The notes: a model not told the origin generated them from the sequence alone. Positions 41,803 through 51,369 are shown, counted from the stretch's first letter. The stretch: DNA of 64,000 nt from Burkholderiales bacterium (GCA_027487815.1 JAIYCW010000072.1:186001-250000); one strand, 5' to 3'. Made by a program: numbers and translations.

Positions 41803-42587
41803 TGAGTGAACGTGTAATTGGCGAGGTCGTCCTGGATCTGAAAAACATCTCCCTGAATTTTGGGGGTGTGAAGGCGCTGTCGGATATTTCCTTTGATGTG
41901 CGCGAGCATGAGATTCGCGCCATCATCGGGCCAAATGGTGCGGGCAAAAGCTCCATGCTCAATGTGATCAATGGGGTCTACACTCCTCAGCAAGGTGAGA
42001 TCCGGTTTCGTGGTCAGACCTTTGCCAAGATGAGCTCGCGCAAGGTGGCCGAGATGGGTGTAGCGCGAACTTTTCAAAGCCTTGCTTTGTTCAAGGGCAT
42101 GAGCGTGCTCGACAACATCATGAGCGGACGCAACCTCAAAATGAAGTCGGGCATTCTTGCGCAAATGCTGCGGGTTGGGCCAGCCCTGAAGGAAGAAAGC
42201 ATGCATCGGGAAGCCGTCGAGCGGATTATCGACTTCCTGGAGATTCAGCCCTATCGCAAAGTGCCAGTAGGCCGCCTGCCTTATGGTCTTCAAAAGCGGG
42301 TTGACCTCGGACGCGCGCTTGCAATGGAGCCCACACTTCTATTGCTGGATGAGCCCATGGCCGGTATGAATGTGGAAGAAAAGCAGGACATGTGCCGCTT
42401 CGTGCTGGACGTGAATGATGAATTCGGCACCACGATTGTCTTGATCGAACACGATATGGGTGTGGTGATGGACATTTCAGATCGGGTGGTGGTGCTGGAC
42501 TACGGCCGCAAGATCGGGGATGGCCCACCGGATGAGGTTCGCGCCAATGAAGATGTAATTCGCGCCTACCTGGGCACTGAGCACTAA
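41802..42587 (+). CDS. Liv-type ABC transporter ATP-binding protein (LivG-like)
   Basis: A 261-residue ATPase. Walker A is GPNGAGKSS, the signature region is LPYGLQKRVDLGRALAMEP, Walker B is LLLLDEPMAGM and the switch histidine is in LIEHDMGVVMDI. The length and the LNVINGVYTPQQGEI segment fit LivG-like subunits of branched-chain amino acid-type (HAAT) importers. It overlaps the ligase stop by one base. It should pair with the second ATPase at 46087-46887 beneath the two permeases. Confidence 0.93.
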   Translation: MSERVIGEVVLDLKNISLNFGGVKALSDISFDVREHEIRAIIGPNGAGKSSMLNVINGVYTPQQGEIRFRGQTFAKMSSRKVAEMGVARTFQSLALFKGMSVLDNIMSGRNLKMKSGILAQMLRVGPALKEESMHREAVERIIDFLEIQPYRKVPVGRLPYGLQKRVDLGRALAMEPTLLLLDEPMAGMNVEEKQDMCRFVLDVNDEFGTTIVLIEHDMGVVMDISDRVVVLDYGRKIGDGPPDEVRANEDVIRAYLGTEH

Positions 42588-42596
42588 GGCGGGGCT

Positions 42597-43526
42597 ATGG
42601 GATTTTTTATTGAAACTTTGTTGGGCGGCCTGATGGCGGGCATGCTCTATTCGCTGGTTGCGCTTGGCTTTGTGCTGATTTTCAAGGCTTCGGGCGTATT
42701 CAACTTTGCGCAAGGGGCGATGGTGCTGTTTGCTGCGCTTGCGATGGCGCGGTTCGCAGAGTGGGCACCGCAGGTGCTTGGCATCGAAAGCAAGGTGGTG
42801 GCCAACCTGATTGGCTTTGCCCTGGCAGCGCTTTTGATGTTCATTCTGGCCTGGCTGGTGGAGCGCTTGGTGTTGCGCCATTTGGTGAATCAGGAGGGCG
42901 CAACCCTATTGATGGCCACTTTGGGGATTACCTATTTCATTGATGGCCTGGGCCAAACGATTTTTGGCAGCGCGATTTACAAGATCGATATCGGCATGCC
43001 CAAAGAGCCGATCATGGCTTTCGAATCCGTGGTGCAAGGTGGCATTCTTATCAACAAGGAAGACCTGATTGCTGCATTGATCGCGGCGGCGCTTGTGGCC
43101 GTGCTGAGCCTGTTTTTCCAAAAGACCTCCACTGGGCGGGCCTTGCGTGCTGTTGCAGACGATCACCAAGCTGCGCAATCCATTGGCATTCCCCTGAACC
43201 GCATTTGGGTGATTGTGTGGTGTGTTGCAGGCGTGGTCGCACTGGTGGCAGGCATGATTTGGGGCAGTAAGCTCGGGGTCCAGTTTTCACTCACCACGGT
43301 TGCGCTGCGAGCCTTGCCAGTGGTGATTCTCGGTGGTTTGACCTCAGTGCCTGGCGCGATTATCGGCGGCCTGATTATTGGAGTGGGGGAGAAGCTTTCC
43401 GAGGTATACCTCGGGCCTTATGTCGGTGGCGGTATCGAAATCTGGTTCGCCTATGTTCTGGCCTTGGTGTTTTTGCTGTTCCGGCCGCAAGGCTTGTTCG
43501 GTGAAAAGATCATCGATCGCGTCTAG
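42597..43526 (+). CDS. Liv-type ABC transporter permease (LivH-like)
   Basis: A 309-residue inner-membrane permease with about eight hydrophobic helices. It begins FFIETLLGGLMAGMLYSLVALGFVLIFKASGVFNFAQGAM, whose SGVFNFAQG motif is typical of LivH. Later segments include GRALRAVADDHQAAQSIGI, the cytoplasmic coupling region, and GGLTSVPGAIIGGLIIG. It starts 9 bp after livG-like. Confidence 0.93.
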   Translation: MGFFIETLLGGLMAGMLYSLVALGFVLIFKASGVFNFAQGAMVLFAALAMARFAEWAPQVLGIESKVVANLIGFALAALLMFILAWLVERLVLRHLVNQEGATLLMATLGITYFIDGLGQTIFGSAIYKIDIGMPKEPIMAFESVVQGGILINKEDLIAALIAAALVAVLSLFFQKTSTGRALRAVADDHQAAQSIGIPLNRIWVIVWCVAGVVALVAGMIWGSKLGVQFSLTTVALRALPVVILGGLTSVPGAIIGGLIIGVGEKLSEVYLGPYVGGGIEIWFAYVLALVFLLFRPQGLFGEKIIDRV

Positions 43527-43546
43527 AGCGGGAGCGGAGTCAACTT

Positions 43547-44623
43547 ATGTTTTACCGGGAAAACGGCCAATTCAAGGCCACCTATCCATCTGATCAACAG
43601 ATCTTTCCGATTGCGCAGGATCGCTATGCCATTCTGGCGCTGTTGGCGATTGCTGCTGTTGTGGTTCCGATGTTTGCCTCGGAATACATGTTCAAGGCGA
43701 TTCTGGTGCCATTCTTGATTCTGGCTTTGGCGGCCATCGGAGTGAATATTCTGGTGGGCTACTGCGGCCAGATCTCGTTGGGCTCGGGGGCTTTTATGGC
43801 TGTAGGGGCCTATGCCGCGTATAACTTCATGGTGCGGATTGATGCTATGCCCCTGGTCGTTGCGATCCTGATGGGCGGAGTGTTTGCCACCATCGTGGGC
43901 GTGGTGTTCGGGATTCCGAGTTTGCGAGTCAGGGGGTTGTATCTGGCGATTGCCACCCTGGCGGCGCAGTTCTTCATTGATTGGGCCTTCCTCAGAATCA
44001 AGTGGTTTACCAATAATTCGTCCTCTGGCTCGGTATCGGTCGCCAACCTTGAAGCGTTTGGCTGGACCATCAACACACCGGCTGAGAAGTATCTGTTTTG
44101 TCTGCTGTTCGTTGTGGTCTTTGGCCTGGGCGCAAAGAATTTGGTGCGCTCGGCCATTGGTCGGGAATGGATGGCGATTCGCGATATGGATGTGGCCGCT
44201 GCGGTGATCGGGATTCGCCCGATGTATGCCAAGCTCACGGCGTTTGCGGTGAGTTCATTTATCGTTGGCGTCGCGGGCGCCCTTTGGGGCTTTGTGCATC
44301 TGGGCTCCTGGGAGCCAGCGGCCTTTTCGGTGGACCGTTCATTTCAGCTGCTCTTCATGGTCATTATCGGCGGCATGGGATCCATCATGGGAAGCTTTTT
44401 CGGCGCGGCATTCATCGTGATCCTGCCTATCTTCCTGAATCAGGCATTGCCTGGCCTTGGTGATATGGTGGGCGTTGAGATTTCCACTGCGTTTGTGGCG
44501 CATGCTGAGTCGATGATTTTTGGTGCCTTGATTGTTTGGTTTTTGATTGTTGAGCCGCATGGATTGGCCAAGCTTTGGTCGATTGGCAAGGAAAAGATGC
44601 GGTTGTGGCCCTTCCCCCATTGA
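43547..44623 (+). CDS. Liv-type ABC transporter permease (LivM-like)
   Basis: A 358-residue permease, the LivM-type partner. After a short cytoplasmic N-terminus come about ten hydrophobic segments, with NILVGYCGQISLGSGAFMAVGAYAAY as the family hallmark, GREWMAIRDMDVAAAVIGI as coupling region, and IIGGMGSIMGSFFGAAFIVIL. It starts 20 bp after the LivH-like gene. Confidence 0.93.
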   Translation: MFYRENGQFKATYPSDQQIFPIAQDRYAILALLAIAAVVVPMFASEYMFKAILVPFLILALAAIGVNILVGYCGQISLGSGAFMAVGAYAAYNFMVRIDAMPLVVAILMGGVFATIVGVVFGIPSLRVRGLYLAIATLAAQFFIDWAFLRIKWFTNNSSSGSVSVANLEAFGWTINTPAEKYLFCLLFVVVFGLGAKNLVRSAIGREWMAIRDMDVAAAVIGIRPMYAKLTAFAVSSFIVGVAGALWGFVHLGSWEPAAFSVDRSFQLLFMVIIGGMGSIMGSFFGAAFIVILPIFLNQALPGLGDMVGVEISTAFVAHAESMIFGALIVWFLIVEPHGLAKLWSIGKEKMRLWPFPH

Positions 44624-44670
44624 AGCAGATTGCTTCAAGATAAGTGTTCGTTTTTCAAAGGAGACAAGAC

Positions 44671-46005
44671 ATGAAACTTCGAATGTTGATTGGTGCAGTT
44701 GGTTTGAGCGCGGCCTGCATAACAGCAGCCTTTGCCCAATCTGCAGCCGCTGGCAAAGCGGTGCAGTTCTTCCCCAGCCTCACTGGTCGTACTGGTCCGG
44801 TGGCTCCCAATGCCACTCCGTTTGCCAATGGCTACGCGGATTACATGAAGCTCGTGAATATTCGCGGCGGTATCAACGGTGTGCAAACCCTGGTTGAAGA
44901 ATGCGAAACCGCCTACGCAACCGATCGCGGCGTAGAGTGCTATGAGCGGCTCAAGGGCAAGCATGGCGGGGCCACGGTGTTTCAGCCGCTATCCACCGGC
45001 ATCACTTTTGCGCTGACCGAAAAAGTGCCTGCCGACAAGATTCCCTTGATCAGCTCGGGTTACGGGCGCAGCGATACTGCTGATGGCGGTATCTTCAAAT
45101 GGAACTTCCCCTTGATCGGTCACTATTGGGTCGCTGGCGATACCGTGCTCCAGCACATTGCCAACAAGGAAGGTGGCTGGGACAAGTTGCGCGGCAAAAA
45201 GATCGCTGTGATTTATCACGATAGTCCGTTTGGTCGCGAGCTTTTGCCGATCATTCAGGAACGCAGCAAGATGCACGGCTTTGATTTGCAGCTCTTGCCA
45301 GTGCCAGCGCCAGGCGTTGAGCAAAAAGCGGTGTGGCTGCAGGTGCGTCAGCAGCGCCCGGACTATGCGATTTTGCAGACCTGGGGTGTGATGACTCCAA
45401 CCGCGATTAAAGAGGCAGTGGCCACCGGCTATCCGCGTGAAAAGATGTTTGGCACATGGTGGTCGGGTGCGGAACCAGATCTTAAGGATGTGGGTGAAGC
45501 TGCCAAGGGCTATAGCGCAGTGATGATGCAGCATGGCGCAGAGCCCAATGCTGCGGTGGTCAAGGAGATCCTTGAGAAAGTGCATGCCAAAGGCCAGGGA
45601 ACCGGGCCTAAGGAAGAAGTTGGCAGCGTGCTCTACATGCGTGGTGTTGTTGGAGCCTTGCTGGCCGTCGAGGGTGTGCGCGCCGCACAAGAGCGATTTG
45701 GCAAAGGCAAAGTTATGATCGGTGATCAGGCCCGTTGGGGTTACGAGAACCTGAACCTGACACAAGCCAAGTTGGATGCCCTGGGCTTCAAAGGCGTGTT
45801 GCGCCCGATCTCCACCAGCTGCGTTGACCACATGGGCTCGGCTTGGGCCCGGGTACATACCTGGGATGGAACCAAGTTCAATTGGTCTTCTGACTGGCTG
45901 CAGGCTGACGATCAGATCATCCGCCCGATGGTGCGTCAGTCGGCCGAGCGTTATGCGGGTGAAAAGAAGATTACCCGTCGTGCTCCGGCCGATTGCCAGT
46001 CCTGA
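44671..46005 (+). CDS. Liv-type ABC transporter substrate-binding protein
   Basis: A 444-residue periplasmic binding protein. The signal peptide is LRMLIGAVGLSAACITAAFAQ. The mature part is a type I periplasmic-binding fold of the leucine-binding class: NGYADYMKLVNIRGGINGVQ, KIAVIYHDSPFGRELLPII and WGYENLNLTQAKLDALG. It is longer than LivJ/LivK, as in the aromatic-acid or amide-type subgroup. The ATG at 44671 follows AAAGGAGA. It sets the substrate of the cluster; ligases on both sides suggest a carboxylic acid. Confidence 0.92.
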   Translation: MKLRMLIGAVGLSAACITAAFAQSAAAGKAVQFFPSLTGRTGPVAPNATPFANGYADYMKLVNIRGGINGVQTLVEECETAYATDRGVECYERLKGKHGGATVFQPLSTGITFALTEKVPADKIPLISSGYGRSDTADGGIFKWNFPLIGHYWVAGDTVLQHIANKEGGWDKLRGKKIAVIYHDSPFGRELLPIIQERSKMHGFDLQLLPVPAPGVEQKAVWLQVRQQRPDYAILQTWGVMTPTAIKEAVATGYPREKMFGTWWSGAEPDLKDVGEAAKGYSAVMMQHGAEPNAAVVKEILEKVHAKGQGTGPKEEVGSVLYMRGVVGALLAVEGVRAAQERFGKGKVMIGDQARWGYENLNLTQAKLDALGFKGVLRPISTSCVDHMGSAWARVHTWDGTKFNWSSDWLQADDQIIRPMVRQSAERYAGEKKITRRAPADCQS

Positions 46006-46086
46006 TCAATGCTTGATTGATGTTTCTTGTGACGCTCTCGGGCCGCTTCCAAGCGACCCGGGGGTGGTCTGACCATGAGGTGATGT

Positions 46087-46887
46087 GTGAATCCAATAGC
46101 GCTCGAAATCAACGGGATCGAAGTGATCTACAACCATGTGATCCTGGTGCTCAAGGGCGTGTCCCTGCGCGTGCCTCAGGGGGGCATTGTTGCGTTGTTG
46201 GGCGGCAATGGAGCCGGCAAGACCACTACCTTGCGCGCTGTGAGCAATTTGCTTAAAGGCGAGCGAGGTGCTGTCACCAAGGGCAGCATTCTTTTTGAGG
46301 GAGAGAGGGTCGATGTTTTGACCACGCCTGAATTGGTGCATCGTGGTGTGGTTCAGGTGATGGAAGGGCGGCACTGCTTTGCGCACTTGACCATCGAAGA
46401 CAATCTGCTGACCGGTGGATACACCGTGCAGAGCAAAGGGCAAATCGCAGCCAATCTCGAGAAGGTCTATAACTACTTTCCGCGCTTGAAAACGCGACGG
46501 CACTCCCAGGCGGCGTACACCTCCGGTGGCGAACAGCAAATGTGTGCAATTGGCCGCGCGCTGATGGCCAATCCCCGGCTGGTGTTGCTCGATGAGCCCT
46601 CCATGGGGCTGGCACCGCAAATCGTTGATGAAGTGTTTGGCATTGTGAAAGACCTTAATGCCAAGGAGAAGACCACGTTTTTGTTGGCTGAGCAAAATAC
46701 CAATATGGCGCTGCGGTATTCCGACTATGGTTACATCCTTGAGAGTGGCCGTATCGTGATGGATGGCCCGGCCAAGGATTTGGCGAACAACGAAGATGTG
46801 AAAGAGTTTTATCTGGGTGTTGCCAAGGAAGGCCGCAAGTCTTTCCGCGATAACAAATCCTATCGTCGGCGCAAGCGCTGGCTATGA
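46087..46887 (+). CDS. Liv-type ABC transporter ATP-binding protein (LivF-like)
   Basis: A 266-residue ATPase. Walker A GGNGAGKTT, signature TSGGEQQMCAIGRALMANP, Walker B LVLLDEPSMGLAPQ and switch LAEQNTNMALRYSDYGYILESGRIVMDGPA identify the LivF class. The start is GTG at 46087. The 81-bp gap after the binding-protein gene is the largest in the operon. The basic C-terminal tail (NKSYRRRKRWL) is longer than in LivF. Confidence 0.93.
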   Translation: MNPIALEINGIEVIYNHVILVLKGVSLRVPQGGIVALLGGNGAGKTTTLRAVSNLLKGERGAVTKGSILFEGERVDVLTTPELVHRGVVQVMEGRHCFAHLTIEDNLLTGGYTVQSKGQIAANLEKVYNYFPRLKTRRHSQAAYTSGGEQQMCAIGRALMANPRLVLLDEPSMGLAPQIVDEVFGIVKDLNAKEKTTFLLAEQNTNMALRYSDYGYILESGRIVMDGPAKDLANNEDVKEFYLGVAKEGRKSFRDNKSYRRRKRWL

Positions 46888-46910
46888 TCACTCCCAGTGG
46901 CGCTTGAAGC

Positions 46911-48161
46911 ATGACATCACATTCCACCTACTACGACGAGCTTGAAACTCGTGCACCCGAGGCCCGCGAAGGCGCCTTGATGGCTCGCTTGCCCGGATTG
47001 ATCGCACATGCGATCGGTGATGCGCCCGGATGGGCCAGGCTTCTGGCTGGCGTTGACCCGAATCAGGTGACTTCGCGGAAGGCGTTGGCGCGTTTGCCGG
47101 TCTTGCGTAAGTCCGATCTCAAGGCCCTGCAAGAGGCTGCGCCACCTTTTGGTGAGCTGACTACGATAGTGCCTGGCCGGATGGGCCATGTGTATATGTC
47201 GCCAGGGCCCATCTTTGATGCTGAAGGTACCGGCAGCGATCCCTGGCGCACCGCGCGTGCGCTTTGGGCGGCCGGCATGCGGCCGGGGCATGTGATCCAG
47301 AACTGTTTTGGCTATCACCTGACCCCCGGGGCATGGATGGTGGATCTGGCGGCTCGGCATATTGGCTGCGCGGTGATTCCGGCCGGTATTGGTCAGACCG
47401 AGCAGCAGCTTGAAGTGATTCGAATGCTCAAGCCGGATGCGTATGTCGGCACACCTTCGTTTCTGCGCATCATGATTGAGAAGTCTCGAGAACTCGGGGC
47501 TGATATTTCGAACTTGAAGCGGGCTTTGGTTGCAGCAGAAGCCTTGCCGCCCAGCTTGCGGCAGTGGTTCAAGGATCAAGGCGTACAAACCGTGCTGCAG
47601 TGGTACGGCACCGCGGATTTAGGCCTGGTGGCTTATGAATCCGAAGCGCTCGAAGGCATGATTCTGGATGAGGATCTGATTCTCGAAATTGTGCGCCCAG
47701 GCACGGGTGAGCCTGTGGCGGATGGCGAGGTGGGTGAGATTGTGATCACCAGCTTTAATCAAACCTATCCGATGATTCGTTTTGGCACCGGTGATCTCTC
47801 CGCCGTGTTACCGGGGCCGTCGCCATGCGGCCGCACTAATGTTCGGATTCGAGGCTGGATGGGTCGCGCTGATCAAACCACCAAGGTGCGGGGCATGTTT
47901 GTGCAGCCCGGGCAAGTGGCCCAGGTGCTTCTGCGCCACCCGCAGATCAAGCGCGCGCGTTTGGTGATTACCGGCGAAATGGCCAACGACGCCATGGCAC
48001 TTCATTGCGAATGGGATGGCGCACCGCCAGCGGGTTTGAGTGAAGCTCTGATCGAATCGATTCGCGACCTGACCAAGCTGCGCGGTGATGTTGCGTTTGT
48101 GCCGGTGGGCAGTTTGCCCAATGACGGCAAGGTGATCGAGGACGCGCGAAAGTACGAGTAG
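46911..48161 (+). CDS. Phenylacetate-CoA ligase-like AMP-binding protein
   Basis: A 416-residue ligase of the PaaK type, smaller than the first ligase of the operon. Segments: TGSDPWRTARALWAAGMRPGHVIQNCFGYHLTP, YVGTPSFLRIMIEKS, QWYGTADLGLVAYESEA and MIRFGTGDLSAVL. PaaK-like enzymes make aryl-acetyl or similar CoA thioesters. With the other ligase and a dedicated ABC importer, it argues for uptake and activation of an aromatic or related acid. It is the last gene of the operon, 23 bp after the LivF-like gene. Confidence 0.88.
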   Translation: MTSHSTYYDELETRAPEAREGALMARLPGLIAHAIGDAPGWARLLAGVDPNQVTSRKALARLPVLRKSDLKALQEAAPPFGELTTIVPGRMGHVYMSPGPIFDAEGTGSDPWRTARALWAAGMRPGHVIQNCFGYHLTPGAWMVDLAARHIGCAVIPAGIGQTEQQLEVIRMLKPDAYVGTPSFLRIMIEKSRELGADISNLKRALVAAEALPPSLRQWFKDQGVQTVLQWYGTADLGLVAYESEALEGMILDEDLILEIVRPGTGEPVADGEVGEIVITSFNQTYPMIRFGTGDLSAVLPGPSPCGRTNVRIRGWMGRADQTTKVRGMFVQPGQVAQVLLRHPQIKRARLVITGEMANDAMALHCEWDGAPPAGLSEALIESIRDLTKLRGDVAFVPVGSLPNDGKVIEDARKYE

Positions 48162-48166
48162 GGGCA

Positions 48167-48201
48167 TTGACGCTAGGCTGCTATGCGCATAGTATGCGCA
48201 T
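48167..48201 (+). promoter_or_regulatory. ccdAB promoter with tandem ATGCGCAT operators
   Basis: TTGACG (48167-48172) and TAGTAT (48190-48195) are spaced by 17 bp. Two identical palindromes, ATGCGCAT at 48183-48190 and 48194-48201, overlap the -10 region at an 11-bp period. This is the layout expected for autoregulation by the CcdA ribbon-helix-helix domain with CcdB. Confidence 0.65.
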
Positions 48202-48224
48202 GTTATTTCAAGTCTGTTTTTGCC

Positions 48225-48482
48225 GTGAATCAAGACCAACGCCTCAGTACCAGTAACGCCAAGCGACCAGTTAACCTGACTTTAAGTGTCGGGGTGGTCG
48301 AACAAGCGCGCGCGCTAACTGACAATCTCTCGGCAACGGTTGAAACCTTACTAGCTGACTATGTAGCACGCACCGAGCTTGAGCGTGGCGCTCGGGAGCA
48401 CCGGATTGCGGAACTCTGCGAAGGATGGAATGAGGTGAACGAACGGCATGGTTCCTATGCCGACGAGTTTTCGCCTCTTTAG
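48225..48482 (+). CDS. ccdA: CcdA-family antitoxin
   Basis: An 85-residue antitoxin. The N-terminal ribbon-helix-helix has KRPVNLTLSVGVVEQARALTDNLSATVETLLADYV. The C-terminal acidic, aromatic tail (CEGWNEVNERHGSYADEFSPL) is the part that binds CcdB. The GTG at 48225 is preferred; an ATG at 48183 lies inside the operator and promoter. The toxin gene follows 17 bp later. It represses its own promoter and neutralises CcdB. Confidence 0.88.
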   Translation: MNQDQRLSTSNAKRPVNLTLSVGVVEQARALTDNLSATVETLLADYVARTELERGAREHRIAELCEGWNEVNERHGSYADEFSPL

Positions 48483-48499
48483 TCGCTTTCTCCCAGGCT

Positions 48500-48829
48500 A
48501 TGGCGCAGTTTGATATCCATCGTAATCCCGGGCGTTTGCGCGAAACAGTCCCCTTTGTGGTGATCGTTCAATCGGCGATGTTCGACCGTTACAACCGCAG
48601 ATTGGTGGTGCCACTTATAAAGGCAAGCAATCTGGCCACGTCATTGAAGCAAAAGGATTCGCGAGAGTTTCCGATGTTTATCGTTGACGGTGTTCGCGTT
48701 GTTCTGCAGCCCCTGGATATGGCCTCGGTTCCTGTTCACGCATTGGGTGAGCAGATTGGGAGTTTGGCTGAGCACGGTATAAGAGTGACTGATGCGCTCG
48801 ATGCAGTCCTGACCCGATCCTGGGGCTGA
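48500..48829 (+). CDS. ccdB: CcdB-family gyrase toxin
   Basis: A 109-residue CcdB homologue. Family features are RRLVVPLIKA, LDMASVPVHALGEQIGSL and the C-terminal WG (E. coli CcdB ends WGI, residues needed for poisoning DNA gyrase). All segments are present and the length is near standard, so the toxin looks intact. It is the second gene of a chromosomal ccdAB pair between a catabolic operon and guaC. Confidence 0.9.
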   Translation: MAQFDIHRNPGRLRETVPFVVIVQSAMFDRYNRRLVVPLIKASNLATSLKQKDSREFPMFIVDGVRVVLQPLDMASVPVHALGEQIGSLAEHGIRVTDALDAVLTRSWG

Positions 48830-48856
48830 TTTGCAAATCTCGGTACACTTCACGCC

Positions 48857-49831
48857 ATGGAAATCTTCGACTACGACAATATCCTTCTTCTGCCACGCCG
48901 CTGCATGGTGGAAAGCCGCCGCGAGTGTGACCCCTCGGTTCAGTTTGGCCCGCGCACCTTCCGCATCCCTGCGGTGCCTGCCAACATGAAAACCGTGGTG
49001 GATGAAACCACTTGTGTGTTTCTGGCTGAGAACGGTTACTTTTACATCATGCATCGCTTTGATATCGACAATGTCGAGTTCGCCAGGCGAATGCGTGATC
49101 GAGGTCTTTATGTCTCGATTTCTTTGGGTGTCAAAGAAGCGGACTATCGGGTGGTGGATCAGCTGGCCGCCTCAGGCGTTGGTGCTGACTACATCACTAT
49201 CGATATCGCTCATGGCCATGCTGAGGCTGTGCGCAAGGTGATTGGGTATATTAAAGAGAAGCTGCCCGAGTCCTTTGTGATTGCGGGCAACGTAGGCACA
49301 CCTGAAGGCATCATCGATCTTGAGAACTGGGGGGCGGATGCCACCAAGGTAGGGATCGGCCCGGGCAAGGTATGCATCACCCGCATGAAAACCGGCTTTG
49401 GCACCGGCGGCTGGCAGCTTTCAGCGTTGAAATGGTGCGCAGCCGCTGCGACCAAGCCAATCGTGGCCGATGGCGGGATTCGCGAACACGGCGACATACC
49501 CAAATCCGTACGCTTTGGCGCATCCATGGTGATGATCGGATCGCTTTTTGCAGGCCATGAAGAATCGCCGGGTAAGACGGTTGAGGTGGATGGCAAGCTC
49601 TTCAAGGAGTACTACGGCTCGGCTTCTGAATTCAACAAGGGCTATAAAAGCTTTGTCGAAGGCAAGCGGATACTTGAGCCTGTTAAAGGCAAGCTCGCCG
49701 ATACCCTGCGTGAAATGGAAGAGGACCTCCAATCCTCAATTTCTTATGCCGGTGGCAAGCGGCTAAGTGATTTACGCCGGGTCAATTATGTGATTCTGGG
49801 CCACGATAACGACACCTCATATTTAATCTGA
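48857..49831 (+). CDS. guaC: GMP reductase
   Basis: A 324-residue IMPDH/GMPR-family enzyme without CBS domains. The catalytic cysteine is in [19 protein letters not shown]; the NADPH/phosphate sites include [12 protein letters not shown] and [12 protein letters not shown]. The opening [13 protein letters not shown] and [10 protein letters not shown] near the end fit GuaC rather than IMP dehydrogenase. It deaminates GMP to IMP with NADPH in purine salvage. It overlaps the convergent GNAT gene by 9 bp. Confidence 0.94.
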   Translation: MEIFDYDNILLLPRRCMVESRRECDPSVQFGPRTFRIPAVPANMKTVVDETTCVFLAENGYFYIMHRFDIDNVEFARRMRDRGLYVSISLGVKEADYRVVDQLAASGVGADYITIDIAHGHAEAVRKVIGYIKEKLPESFVIAGNVGTPEGIIDLENWGADATKVGIGPGKVCITRMKTGFGTGGWQLSALKWCAAAATKPIVADGGIREHGDIPKSVRFGASMVMIGSLFAGHEESPGKTVEVDGKLFKEYYGSASEFNKGYKSFVEGKRILEPVKGKLADTLREMEEDLQSSISYAGGKRLSDLRRVNYVILGHDNDTSYLI

Positions 49832-50275
49832 ATACAGATTAAGTCGATAGCGCACAAAGTTATCGGCTGGGATGTAGTGGTCATAGAGTTTACGGGCGGT
49901 GGCGTTGTCGCGATTGGTATGCCAATACACGCGCGACCAGCCGTTCGTTTTGGCAAGCACCAGCAAATCGTCGATCAAGGCTTTGCCCAGGCCTTGCCCT
50001 CGCCCCTCGGGCACGACAAACAGATCTTCAAGATAAGCGAGCGGTTGAACTACCCAGGTGCCTTCATGCAGGACATGATGGGCAAAGCCCATCGCACGGC
50101 CCTGGCTGATCAAGATGCGGCAACCGATACGGGCCGGGGTTGACATGATGCGATTCCAGGTTGAAGCAGTCACGGCCTGCGACACCTGCGCTTCATAAAA
50201 CTCGCAATAGCCTGCCCAAAGTTCGCGCCACGCCGCCTCATCTTCGGGCTGGGCATTTCGAATCACAAACGGCAT
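49823..50275 (-). CDS. GNAT family N-acetyltransferase
   Basis: A 150-residue GNAT enzyme. The acetyl-CoA pyrophosphate loop is in [23 protein letters not shown] (motif RGxGxG). The C-terminal [14 protein letters not shown] is also typical. The substrate cannot be inferred. The ATG at 50275 has AAAGG upstream. The gene is divergent from the crotonase at 50351. Confidence 0.9.
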   Translation of the reverse strand: MPFVIRNAQPEDEAAWRELWAGYCEFYEAQVSQAVTASTWNRIMSTPARIGCRILISQGRAMGFAHHVLHEGTWVVQPLAYLEDLFVVPEGRGQGLGKALIDDLLVLAKTNGWSRVYWHTNRDNATARKLYDHYIPADNFVRYRLNLYSD

Positions 50276-50350
50276 GATGTACCTTTCCAGAAAGCGCCCG
50301 CTATTCATGAAGCGAGTTGACTAAACAGAATCATATCGAGGAGACACCCG

Positions 50351-51274
50351 ATGGCCGAGCTGCCGAAGTTCCAATCCCTGCGCGTCAGCCAGGATGCTGA
50401 GAATCCCCGCGTTGCACGCATCACCTTTACCCGCCCCGAAAAACTCAATGCCATCACGGAGTCCACCCCGGGTGATATTCGCATGGCGGTGGCGTGGGCC
50501 AATGAGAACCCTGAAGTCAATGTGATCATTGTGCAGGGCGAAGGCGAAGCGTTTTGTGCAGGCTATGACATCGGGCTTTTTGGAGAGTCCGTAGCGGATC
50601 ATCCCTGCAAGCAGGAGAAAGAGCCTTGGGATCCGATGGTGGACTATGCCTACATGAAGCGCTGCACGGAAGACTTCATGAGCCTGTTTCGATCCTATAA
50701 ACCCACCATTGCTAAGGTGCATAAGTACGCGATTGCAGGGGGCTCGGATATCGCGAATTGCTGCGATTTGATTGTGATGGAAGACACCGCACGCATGGGC
50801 TATATGCCCACTCGGGTGTGGGGCTGCCCAACTACCGCGATGTGGACCTACAAGCTCGGGCCCGAGCGCGCAAAGCGCTTGTTGCTCACCGGTGATTTGA
50901 TCGATGGCGTCACTGCCAAGGACTGGGGCTTGGTGAGTGAGGCTGTGCCTCGCGATCAGTTGGAAGCTGCAACTCTCAAGCTGGCGCTGCGTATTGCCTC
51001 AGTGCCGCAAAGCCATCTGATGATGCAAAAGCTGGTGGTCAATCAGGCCTTGCTGAGCATGGGTCTGGAGCAAACCCAGATGTTTGCCACCTTGTTTGAC
51101 GGGATAACACGGCATAACCCCGAGGGCATGTGGTTCCGGCGGCACACGCAGGTCTATGGCTTCAAATCAGCGGTGGAATGGCGTGACTCCGGGCGCCCGA
51201 TTCCGCAAGGTGATGAAGCGCGTGCGCTTGTGGCTGAGCTTGATGCGATGATTGCCAAGTCAAGCGGCGCATAG
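50351..51274 (+). CDS. Crotonase/enoyl-CoA hydratase family protein
   Basis: A 307-residue crotonase. The oxyanion-hole segments are [11 protein letters not shown] and [18 protein letters not shown]. By eye, the positions of both catalytic glutamates of enoyl-CoA hydratase carry other residues (Thr in MPTRVWG, Arg in AKRLLLTGD), so a plain hydratase is doubtful; another crotonase reaction is more likely. GAGGAGACACCC gives a strong ribosome site. No operon partner is evident. Confidence 0.85.
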   Translation: MAELPKFQSLRVSQDAENPRVARITFTRPEKLNAITESTPGDIRMAVAWANENPEVNVIIVQGEGEAFCAGYDIGLFGESVADHPCKQEKEPWDPMVDYAYMKRCTEDFMSLFRSYKPTIAKVHKYAIAGGSDIANCCDLIVMEDTARMGYMPTRVWGCPTTAMWTYKLGPERAKRLLLTGDLIDGVTAKDWGLVSEAVPRDQLEAATLKLALRIASVPQSHLMMQKLVVNQALLSMGLEQTQMFATLFDGITRHNPEGMWFRRHTQVYGFKSAVEWRDSGRPIPQGDEARALVAELDAMIAKSSGA

Positions 51275-51340
51275 CCGTTCGCGCTGCTTCCTGGTGGGTT
51301 CAGGCGCATATTCTTGGAAGATTGAGGATTCTTAAATCAT

Positions 51341-51369
51341 GCAATTTCAAAAAAATATTTTCAAATTGC
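51341..51369. promoter_or_regulatory. AT-rich inverted repeat upstream of the DUF4143 ATPase
   Basis: GCAATTT (51341-51347) and AAATTGC (51363-51369) form perfect 7-bp arms around 15 A/T-rich bases, 22 bp before the ATG at 51392. TTTCAAA also recurs directly inside. It may be an operator and the promoter region; the segment is far more AT-rich than the surroundings. Confidence 0.5.
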
